From DATKEJ01 sp963768715 (GTDB lineage: Bacteria > Bacteroidota > Rhodothermia > Rhodothermales > DATKEJ01): a DNA stretch of 64,000 nucleotides. A program made the translations under genes and the position numbers. The stretch spans positions 62,001 to 126,000 of the forward strand of contig CAVYJC010000011.1 of assembly GCA_963768715.1 (NCBI GenBank), written 5' to 3'. The notes beneath the pieces were generated by a model. It worked only from the letters and a program-made list of their open reading frames with translations. It did not search any database and was not told the origin of the DNA. Below, in pieces: positions 55,515 to 64,000 of this stretch (positions are counted from its first letter, which is position 1; every line of letters begins with the position of its first letter).

Positions 55515-58500
55515 CTCTCCGAGGCTTCAGTGGTGAAGACGGCTTCGGATTTGATGGCACGAAGCTGCCGGAGTAACGTATAGCGCCGACATCCTGGTCG
55601 GTCCCGTATCTGAAGGTCTCGATGTACTTCCCCGAAAGCCGGCTAACGGAGATCATCGGCTTCACGAGCGAGGGGTCGGCTGTTTCATCCCCGACGTGCT
55701 CGGAGGGAGACACGCCGAAAGCTTCTCGAAAAGCCGCGGAGAAATGAGAATGCGATTTGAATCCGACGATGTACGCGACCTCGGCCACCGTTCCTGCGTG
55801 GGCGTTCAGCAGTTGAGAGGCGCGCTCGAGACGAAGCCGCCGTATCAGGTCTGCGGGCGGTTCTCCCGTCAATGCTTCCAGCCTTCGTCTCAAATGGCGA
55901 GTGCTAATTCCCACCTCGTCTGCCAGCCATTCTACGCCAAAGCTGCTGTCGCCCAGATGCATCTCGATGACTTCCAGGACGCGATCGAGAAAGACCTCCT
56001 CGGCCGCATCGACGGCAATGCCTGAAGGCTGCACCAGAATCTCGCGGCTGAACTGGCGACGCATTTGCTGCCGCGAATGGATCAGATTCGCGACGCGTGC
56101 CTTCAACTCCGGCATGCTGAAGGGTTTGGAGATGTAGTCGTCGACCCCGATTCCCAGTCCTTCGAGTGTGTCCGCTTCAGCGGCCTTGGCGGTGAGCATG
56201 ACTACCGGGACATTGCGTAGCTCATCGTCTGCTTTCAGAGCCCGACATAGCTCGTATCCGTCCATGACCGGCATCATCACATCGGCGAGGATCAAATCGG
56301 GAGTCTCCTTCTTAGCGATCTCCAGACCGTCCGCCCATTCGCTGCTCGGTGACGCTGTACGCGTCGCCGAGGTGAAGTCGCAAGTAGGCGCGTACATCCG
56401 GGTTGTCTTCCACGATCAGGATGGTTGCCTTCTTCTGCTCGGTGCCATCGAGTACCGCGGGTGAAGCCGGAGGTTCGCCTACGCGCGGTCGGTTCCTCAA
56501 GACGGCTCGCAGTCTCATCGAGGCCATGTGGCACCTCGGCTGTTCCCGTGACATCCAGAGAAATCGGAGATAGCGGCAACCGAACGATGAAGGTGCTTCC
56601 ACATCCGGGCTCACTTTCGACGAGGATGACGCCTTTGTGTAATTCGACCAGTTCCTTTGCAAGCGCCAGCCCGATCCCAACTCCTTCTTGAACCGCAGCT
56701 GAGGAAGCGGATTCTGCATGCCCAGGATCGAAGCTCGCAAACCGATCGAAAATCTTCGAAAGATGTTCTCGAGGAATACCCGGGCCCGTGTCTTTGACCA
56801 AGACCTCGACGTTCAACGTGTCGCCGGCTGAAGCGAGTCGCATTGTCACCCTACTTTCCCGCCCTCGGGCGTGAACTTGAGCGCGTTCGAGAGGAGATTG
56901 CCGAAAACCTTGTACAGCATGTCAGGGTCGGACAAAAAGCTCTGTTCGGGAAGATCATGGCCCGAACTCAAGCTCGATCTGTTTGTGCTCGGCTGCTGGG
57001 ACGAAGGACTGTACCAACGCCTCGAGGTGGGCGACGATGTCGACTTCCTGCAGGTGCACCTCCAGTTGACCTGCGTCCGCCCTTGAGAGGTCCAGTAACT
57101 GGGTAATCAGATTCAGCAGTCGGTCTGCATTACGGTGCACCATTGGACTGCCCTTTTGCCTGGCGCGAAAGCCTACCGTGCGCACCGTCGAGGAGATCCT
57201 GTAGTGGACCCAGAATCAACGTCAGAGGTGTCCTGAACTCGTGACTGACGTTGGCGAAGAAGCGGTTTTTTGCATGGTCGAGTTCGAGAAGGTGCTGCGC
57301 CTGTTCCTCCGTTTTGAGCTTCTCCGCCTCGAGCTCGCGCGTCCGCTGCGGCGACCTCCTTCGTCAGTCGCTCGGAATACGCCTTCAGGCGTCGTATACG
57401 GAGGTGGTATCCCACATCCAACACCCCGATGATCAGTGCTGCGAATAGAAGTATGCCCACCATGTCTCCCACCACGGCGGCGCAATGATGATGTGGATGG
57501 AGGCTGGTGAGCGGCTTATCCGCCCCGCAACTGCGCCGCGGACCATGAAGGTGTACTCACCAGGAGCGAGGTTGGCGTACGAGGCAGTGTTCCGATCGCC
57601 TCCTTCCTGCCACTCGGCCTCGATCGGATCGAGCCTGAAGTGAAGATCCGGCTCCCCGCGTGCCTGAAATCGATGCTTGCGTATTCGAATAGCAGGTTGT
57701 TCTCGTTGTGACCGAGATGGACTTCGGTCGTATGGGACAGCGGCAGAGGCAGGCGCTCGTCAAGACCGGGCCTGAGCCTGACTCCGGACACGCCTACGGC
57801 TGTCAGCATGGTAGGTGGCGGATCCGGGATGAGGTTGGGTTGCACGATATTGAAGCCGTACTCGCTGCCAAAGAAAAGCTTACCTGTTGCGGACCGGCTG
57901 CAGCCTCTCGTTGCGAAACGCAACCCGAGGACCCCTTCCTCGGCCCGGAAAGTCTCGAACTCTCAGTCACCGGATCGAATCGAGCGAGCCCGTTGTGGTG
58001 CCTGCCCAGATATAGCCGAGATCGTCATGTGTGATGCATCTGATGTAATTGGCGGCCAGGCCCTGCTCATGACCGTAGTGTTTCCAGGTCTCGGTCTCCG
58101 GTTCGAAAAGGTTCAGACCGCCACCGTAGCCGCCCACCCATATCCGACCCTGCGCGTCTTCATGTACCGAAACTGTGTTGGTAATGCTGAGGGTTGCCGG
58201 GTCGACCTCGTTATGAACGAAGGTCGTTGATTCGCCGGTTGCGGGGTCTAGTCGCACAGCGCCAGGCGGAACGACCATCCAGATCAGGCCGGCTCTCGAA
58301 ATGAGGATGTCTGTGACGCGCCCTTCGCCGCTTCGCCACGTACTCGGCGCTCGAACGATGTAAGACCGTCTCGCCCTCGTCTCGACGTTCACGAACGTGG
58401 GACTCGCAGCTGCAAGCCAGAGCTCGTCGTCCGAAACGGAGGCTATCGCTACTATGTTGTTTGGATCGTCCACTCCGCAGCGCCTGCTGCCCCGGGCCGG

Positions 58501-59950
58501 GTCTGGTTACGACACGATCGCCGTCGATGTAGTAGTGCGTGGATATTTCGGTGACAGGATCGAAGAGGTTGAGTCCGCCCCTGCCCGCCACCCAGAGCTT
58601 CCCGTCATCGCGTTCGACGACCTCGCGGACATGGTCGATTGAGAGTGACGTGGAATCATTTGGGTCGTGCGCATACCGGGTTTCCCGGCCCGTCGCACGG
58701 TCGAGTCGCATCAGGCTGGTTTGTGGCTTCTCCTCCTCATTCACCACCGTGAACCATATCGTTCTGTTGTCTCTCGAGGCCACAATGGCCTGGACCCAGC
58801 CTGCGCCGTCTGGCGCCGAATGGGCCTCAATACCCGCATGGGTGAGGGTAATCCTTCCCACCCCTGGGTTCACACCAGACCAACTGATCCACAGGTCTCC
58901 CTGCCGGTCGAGCATCATGTCCCGGACCTGGACTTCGCCGATCGGCTCGGTCTCGCTTCTCCAGAGATTGACAGGCGTGAAGGTGCCGTCGTTTGCGTCG
59001 AACAGGGCGAGACCTTTTTGAGTCGCAGCCCACAACCGGCCGGCATCGTCCTGCCGGATCGACGAGATGCCTACTGACAATCCATCGTCGATGTACTCAA
59101 AAGCCTGGTAGGAGCGTGTTTCCGGGTCAAATGCAACTGGCACACCAAAGAGGATTGGATTGCCCGCACCGGTCATTCTCATTTGCGAAACGACGAGCCA
59201 GATGCGGCCGCTTTGGTCGACGGATATGTCCAGAACCTGCTCGTACGGAAGCCTCTGGTTGTCTGCGTCCAGCTCGAAGAGAGGTTTCCAGTCAGATCGG
59301 TACTGGAATCCGAACCGTTCGAAGGATTCCCATTCGGGGTCATATCGCGCAAGTCCCCGGTTCGTGCCTATCCAGATGTTACCCGATGTGTCTTCGGCCA
59401 GGGCGCCGATAAAATCCCCCGGGAGGGAGGTTGAATCGGACGGATCGTGCAGGTAGTGGACGAAGCTCCCGCGCGCCTCGTCGAAACGGTTCAGTCCGCG
59501 CGGCGTGCCGACCCACACTCGCTCCATGCTGTCCACGAACAGTCGCACGACGGCCCGTCCCGTGAGCCCGCGCGGGTCATCGGGTGCAGCGTGCCAACGC
59601 TCGACGCGACCACCGTATCCGGTCATTCGGTTCAAACCGGTCTTGAAGTCTCCAAACCAGATGGCGCCATTGGGGGTCGATGCAGCCACCCAGTGGTATC
59701 CGTCGCTTATCGTGGTCGTGTCGGATGACACGTTCCGATAGACCCGGCGCGTCGCGCCGTCGTATCGCACGATCTGATTGCCGAAAGCGAACCATATGAA
59801 GCCGTTGTGGTCCTGATGGATGAAATTCGATTCATCATTGGAAAAGATCTCGACAGGAAGATCTAGAGGCTGATTCTGTGCCCGTGCCGTCTGAGAGTGC
59901 GCGACGAGCAAAAAGGCCGACAGTACTATGGTGCCTCGCGAAACGGTCAT
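55504..59950 (-). pseudogene. hybrid two-component system regulator (HTCS), multiply frameshifted
   Basis: One-protein signal system of about 1480 residues. Order: signal peptide (SAFLLVAHSQTARAQN), two beta-propellers made of short repeats (GFIWFAFGN, GAIWFGDFK, RVWVGTPRGLNRFD, NIWIGTNRGLARYD, RIWVGGYGGGLNLFE), a Y_Y_Y domain (NENNLLFEYASIDF, then GEYTFMVRGAV), a membrane helix (about 57430-57470), HisKA with the H-box FFANVSHEFRTPLTLILGPL, HATPase (DTGPGIPREHLSKIFDRF, GVGIGLALAKELVELH), receiver domain (ATILIVEDNPDVRAY, LILADVMMPVMDG) and AraC HTH (ISTRHLRRRLEALTGEPP, VAYIVGFKSHSHFSAAF). At least six frame changes (near 58480, 57920, 57650, 57230, 56850, 56400). It would sense periplasmic glycans and activate the neighbouring carbohydrate genes. 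Confidence 0.85.
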
Positions 59951-60517
59951 GATTCACCGAGGCGAATGGGCAAAATCCCGACGCAAGTCGTGGCCGGGGG
60001 GAGCGGTTTATACGGCTATGCAGTCATATCCAACCTAAAACATGCTACGGTGGAGCGTCTATCCGGGCCATAGGGCAATATCCAACACTCTTGTAGGAAA
60101 CTTGCTGACGCCAACCTTTTCCCCGGGTTGAAACCCGGGGCTAATGGGAGCCCCGAACAAGTTCGGGGCGACGACACCGCGGATGCCGGGTCTTCACGTA
60201 ACCCCGCGATTCATCGCGGGGTAGAGCCGTGGACGTCTCCCCAAGAACCGTTTCAACGGTTTCGCCGGGGGCTGCCCATAGCGTTATGGCGAGATCCATA
60301 CGCTAACCTCAAGCCACCGTTGATTCAAGGCTACGTTCTCGGAGTCAATGTGTTTTTATGGATAAACCATCTGACGATAGGTTCCAACCGCTCTGGAACC
60401 TAGAGGGGCCTCGTCGCTAACCCTGCGAAGCTCTCAGATTCGCCAAATCTTACACCCTCCATCCGAAAAACACTCCGAAGTTCGGATTGTCATCCCGGCC
60501 GTTCTAACCATGCCCAC
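59951..60517. other. intergenic region with type-B hairpin composite
   Basis: Divergent promoter region between the regulator and the GH4 gene. The middle is filled by the hairpin composite (60121-60262). No gene; a small frame at 60128-60403 is only the translation of the repeats. Confidence 0.5.
60121..60262. repeat. composite hairpin element, type B (copy 2)
   Basis: Four perfect hairpins: CCCCGGGTTGAAACCCGGGG (60121-60140), GCCCCGAACAAGTTCGGGGC (60150-60169), CCCCGCGATTCATCGCGGGG (60202-60221) and AACCGTTTCAACGGTT (60246-60261). Linkers match those of 40700-40828. The third hairpin has different arms in the two copies, yet is perfectly paired in both. Confidence 0.78.
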
Positions 60518-61943
60518 ATGAGCAACGCAGACACCGCCCCGCACGCCACGCACACGAAAGCCGCCGACGATCCGACCGGCCTGCCCGGCGCCATACCCGG
60601 CCCGATCAAGATCACGATGCTCGGCGCCGGCAGCTCGTTCACTCCGCGCCTGCTCAACGACGTGCTCCGGATCCCCGGAGAACAGGGCGGCACCATCGCG
60701 CTGGTGGATATCGACGAACGCCGCCTGACCGCCATGAAGAAGGTCATCGAAAGGCTCATCGAGAAACTGGGCAAGTCGAAGTGGCAGGTCATCGCCTCGA
60801 AGGACCGCACCGAGGTGATGGGGGAGAGCGACTACATCGTCAACTGCATCGAAGTGAGCGGGACCGAGTGCGTCCGCTGGGATAACGACATCCCCAAATC
60901 CTACGGCGTCGACCAGTGCATCGGCGACACGATCGGACCGGGAGGGCTGTTCAAAGCGCTCCGGACCATCCCCGTCTGGCTCGAGGTGCTCCGCGACGCC
61001 GAGGCGCTGTCACCGGGAGCGCTCGTCCTGAATTACACCAATCCGATGAGCATGATGTGCCTGGCTGCCGGCCGCACCAGCTCGATGCCCATCGTCGGTC
61101 TGTGTCACTCCGTCCAGGGCACGAGCCACGTCCTGGCAAGGCGCGCGGGCGTGCCGTTCGAGGAAATGACATGGGAATGCGCGGGGATCAATCATCTGGC
61201 GTGGTTTACGCGGCTCGAGCACCAGGGGAAGGACCTGTACCCGATGTTGAAAGAGAAGGCGGCGCAGGATCTGGCGGGAAATCCATCCGACCCGGACGAT
61301 GCCAAGGATCTCGTCCGAAAGGACATGATGCTGCATTTCGGGGCGTTCATCACGGAATCGAGCGGCCATCTATCCGAATACCTTCCATACTATCGAAAAC
61401 GCCCGGAGCTCTACGAACGCTACATCCGGGAAGGGTACCACGGCGGTTCGCGCTTCTATGCGACGGAGTGGCCGGGATGGCGGGAGCAGGCGGACGAAGA
61501 GCGCGAGGGCATGGTGAACGGCAGCGTCCCGATGGAATGGGAGCGAAGCTGGGAGTACGCAAGCTGGATCATCGAAGCGCACGAAAAGGACGTTCCGTTT
61601 CGAATCCATGGCAACGTGATGAATTCGTCCGGAGGGGGAGGTGCGCTGATCTCGAATCTACCCGCCGACGGATGCGTCGAGGTCGCATGCATGGTGGATG
61701 CAACCGGCGTTCACCCGACGCGCTACGGCAAACTCCCCTCGCATATGGCGGCCCTCTGCGATTGGAACATGCGGATGTTCGACGTGGCGGCCGACGCGGC
61801 CATCGAGAAGAGCATCGAGAAGGCGATTCACGCGCTCATGCTCGATCCGCTGACGGCTGCGATCTGCAGCCCGACAGGAGATCAAATCGATGGCGCTGGA
61901 AATGTTCGAGGCGGAGAAGGAATATCTTCCGGGATATCGATAA
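60518..61943 (+). CDS. GH4 alpha-galactosidase/galacturonidase-like enzyme, one frameshift
   Basis: NAD- and metal-dependent glycosidase, about 475 residues. NAD motif: ITMLGAGSSFTPRLLNDVL. Metal-binding Cys and His: GLCHSVQGTSHVL and CAGINHLAWFTRL; NYTNPM follows the family pattern. CHSV/GINHLAW wording is that of the alpha-galactosidase/alpha-galacturonidase branch rather than phospho-glycosidases. Family chemistry oxidises C3, eliminates, then reduces. Near 61877 the frame shifts; the natural end is EIKSMALEMFEAEKEYLPGY and TAA at 61943. In the unshifted frame the protein runs on into the next gene, which is an artefact. It precedes a heparinase-like gene by 5 bases, so the two form an operon. 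Confidence 0.85.
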
Positions 61944-61948
61944 TCCCC

Positions 61949-64000
61949 GTGAATCAAGAATCCGTACAGTTCGCTCCCGGATCGGCGGTTGCCGAAGTGA
62001 TCTTCGAGCCCGCCGGACCCGCCACGTATCGCTGCTCGATTGCCGGCCTCCCAAACGGCACGTACACGATTCAGTTGCTGTTCGACGGCGCAGACTATCC
62101 TTTCGAGAGGCATTGCCGGTATATGCGGCATCCGGGCGGGGAGACGCCGTACACATTTCCGAACATGACCTTTGCGGAAAGCCCGCCGGGCATTCGTGTG
62201 GGTCCGTGGCCGGGATGGCGCGGCATTCCGGACATGCCGGCCGTCAAAGTCGGTGTCGCCGGAAAATCGATGCCCATCCGTTTCCAGTTCTGGGGGGACG
62301 AGTTGACGCGCCGGCGTATGCGCGGCGTCGTCGATATCCAGGTCGACGGGGACCTGGAATGCACGTTGACCTCCGCCGACGAGAGACTGGTCCCGCTGCG
62401 GGCGGAGCTGTTCCCTCCATTTCTTTCGACGTCGAGCCCGTGTCGATTTCGTTCGGAAAGAACTCAGTGGCCAGTTTCCACGCCTGCTTGTTACGAAAGA
62501 CGAGCTTCCGGACTTGCGCCGGCGGATGCAGACGACGCATCGGCACATCTGGTCGCGGATCGAGGAGCTTTTCGCTTCGTGGGATCTTCCCCCGGCCAAG
62601 ACATCCGAGTCGAAAGCCGTGGAGGGACCCGAACGGCTGTTCGGCGAAGACCGGACCGTCATCGCGACATTTCGTGCCTTGTTGAGTCCCACAACGGACC
62701 ATATCGACTTTGCGCGCAAGGCCTTCTTCGATTATATCGCCTTGACGGAGCAGGATGACTTCGAGCCGCTGCGAATTGATACGCAATCGGGCGAGACGCT
62801 CTTCACGCTATGTATCTGTTACGATTGGCTTTACGAGCGTATGACTGCCGATGAACGGGAGCGAGCGCGAAAGAGACTCTGGGAGGTCGCCGACATCTGT
62901 TGGGACCATCTCGGGTACGAGCGGCACGACTACGGCCAGGCGCACTTTCTAGGATGCGGGTTGGGCATCTTGGCGTTCTCCTTCCTCTTCTGGGAATCGC
63001 ATCCGCGGGCGAAGGAATGGGCGTCGTACCTGCGCGGGACGTTCCAGCGCGTGATGCGCATGCTCCCCCAAGATGGCTTCTTTCCGCACGGCGTTAACCT
63101 CTGGATTTACGAATACGGATTCCTCCTCCGCTGGCTCGAACTCTTCCGCGTGTGCGCCGGCGAGGATCTCTGGGGATCCACCGATCATTGGAGAAATGCG
63201 TCGCTCTTCCGGGCATGCACCACGTCGCCCGACTTCCTCTATGGCATTACGATCGGCGATCCGCAATACCGCGTGGGAGGCGACGCCTGGTGCCACTATT
63301 TGATTGCAGCTCGAACAGGATCGGACGAAGCGCAATGGCTGGCGGAACAACTCGCGGACGGTCCGCATGCGGGGGTGGACTTCCGGCACATCCCGCCGAG
63401 AAGAAGGGTCTATGAGTTTCTATACTACGATGCGTCGATCGGTAGCGAGCGTGCCGTCGCAGAAGACACAACCGGCCGAGAACGGCCCGCCTCGGAGCTA
63501 TCGCAGGTAGACCGGTCTTCAGATGCGTCAGCGACCGATAAGTCCCGTTCACGGGGCGCTGCTTCAAGCCCGGGGATTGATCCCCGGGTCTCACACATAA
63601 CGGTGCCAAGCCTCGACGCGCCGGGATCAAGTGTTTCGTCGACTTTCGAGACAAGCCCACCGGTGGAGAACACGGTATGTCATTTCCAAGACGGCGGCCA
63701 GGTATTCATCCGAACACGTCACGACGAATCCGAGTCCCTGTTCACCTTCCGTTCGGGTCCGCCCGATCGGTCAACAACGACGCAGAGCCGGCGAACCGGG
63801 AGCGTACGGTCACAGCGATCCTGCAAACGGGTCATTCCTGTTGTTCAGGAATGACGCATTCCTCGTGAGCGGATCGGGGCCCACGTATCGGAGGGACACC
63901 GCTCTGCACAATACCTCACGTTCGATGGCCAGGGCCAGATCGGTGATCGGGCTGTCTGGCTGCCTGATTTCTTTCCGCCGGAGGTGATCCCGCCCTGCCC
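61949..64000 (+). pseudogene. heparinase II/III-like polysaccharide lyase, frameshifted, cut by window end
   Basis: Likely uronic-acid polysaccharide lyase, more than 680 residues, starting at GTG 61949. An N-terminal beta domain (VQFAPGSAVAEVIFEPAG, GLPNGTYTIQLLFDGADYP) is followed by RLLVTKDELPDLRRRM, the usual entry to the heparinase/DUF4962 domain, and a helical toroid (CICYDWLYERMTADERERAR, YGQAHFLGCGLGILAFSFLF, GVNLWIYEYGFLLRWLELF). The C-terminal beta-sheet domain begins before the edge: GGQVFIRTRHDES, GAYGHSDPANGSFLLF, LTFDGQGQIGDRAVW. Frame changes occur near 62425, 62485, 63770 and 63920. A palindrome block (63490-63620) sits between toroid and sheet domain. The true end lies outside the window. 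Confidence 0.75.
63569..63588. repeat. hairpin CCCGGGGATTGATCCCCGGG
   Basis: Perfect 8-base arms around a 4-base loop, within a non-coding-looking insertion in the heparinase-like gene. Loop type (ATTGAT) and flanks resemble the type-B hairpins. Confidence 0.65.

Noticed and set aside
60916..62685. 589-residue plus-strand frame overlapping GH4 and the heparinase-like gene
   Set aside because: Very Arg/Ser-rich; only its last part (around 62420-62480) is used, as the continuation after a frameshift.
60518..62758. GH4 plus C-terminal domain as a single 746-residue fusion
   Set aside because: After about residue 452 the frame is wrong for GH4; the neighbouring frame gives the family's natural end and TAA at 61943, with a new GTG start at 61949. 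The apparent fusion is a frameshift artefact.
1..64000. tRNA, rRNA, riboswitch or tmRNA genes
   Set aside because: I looked for conserved tRNA arms, rRNA blocks and common riboswitch cores by eye and saw none; a covariance-model scan would be needed to exclude them.

Overview
The window looks like chromosomal DNA of a GC-rich member of the Bacteroidota/Rhodothermota group. Two secreted proteins (328-1884 and 53248-54507) end in type IX secretion C-terminal domains, there is a MacB/FtsX-type permease of the kind common in that group, and 55504-59950 is a hybrid two-component system with a periplasmic propeller and an AraC output domain, an architecture typical of polysaccharide-degrading Bacteroidota. 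No rRNA, tRNA or CRISPR array was recognised. The assignment is inferred from gene families only.

Layout. 0.3-5.2 kb: a secreted YD-repeat protein, an M64-type metallopeptidase lipoprotein and a DUF6786-like lipoprotein. 5.5-12.6 kb: a probable pentose locus with a PA14-containing GH3 glycosidase, an FAH-family sugar-acid dehydratase, a broken 2-oxoglutarate-semialdehyde dehydrogenase and a sodium/sugar symporter. Together these would feed a Weimberg-like oxidative pentose route ending in 2-oxoglutarate. 13-16 kb: a PhyH dioxygenase and an ABC-F ATPase. 16.2-24.6 kb: a compact seven-gene minus-strand operon with citrate lyase alpha, a fused acyl-carrier/beta subunit, an isocitrate-dehydrogenase-like enzyme, an aconitase, an MmgE/PrpD protein, an HD-like protein without its HD histidine and a CHMI-type tautomerase. 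I regard this operon as the best candidate for an undescribed metabolic system. 25-29.4 kb: an MGH1/GH63-like glycosidase and an FtsX-type permease.

29.4-43.5 kb is an accessory zone. It holds an intact IS256-family element with target duplications, a REP-type (Y1) transposase, several toxin-antitoxin modules and remnants (HicB, RelBE-like, BrnT/BrnA, VapC/Phd, DUF6883/DUF4926), duplicated Gfo/Idh and pRiA4b-ORF3 genes, a radical-SAM fragment and a GIY-YIG protein. 43.5-53 kb is a carbohydrate-uptake locus (ABC permeases, binding protein, three unusual putative carbohydrate enzymes), heavily frameshifted and invaded by palindromic repeats. 53-60 kb holds a Kelch protein, a lipoprotein and the hybrid two-component regulator. 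60.5-64 kb holds a GH4 glycosidase and a heparinase-II/III-like protein that runs off the end.

Two features run through the whole window. First, many genes carry single-base frameshifts, often in short homopolymers, while 16.1-31 kb is nearly free of them; this could be uneven sequence quality or real decay. Second, the non-coding DNA is packed with small repeats: at least eleven degenerate 7-bp tandem arrays, two kinds of multi-hairpin composite element, and palindromes that also sit inside coding sequence.
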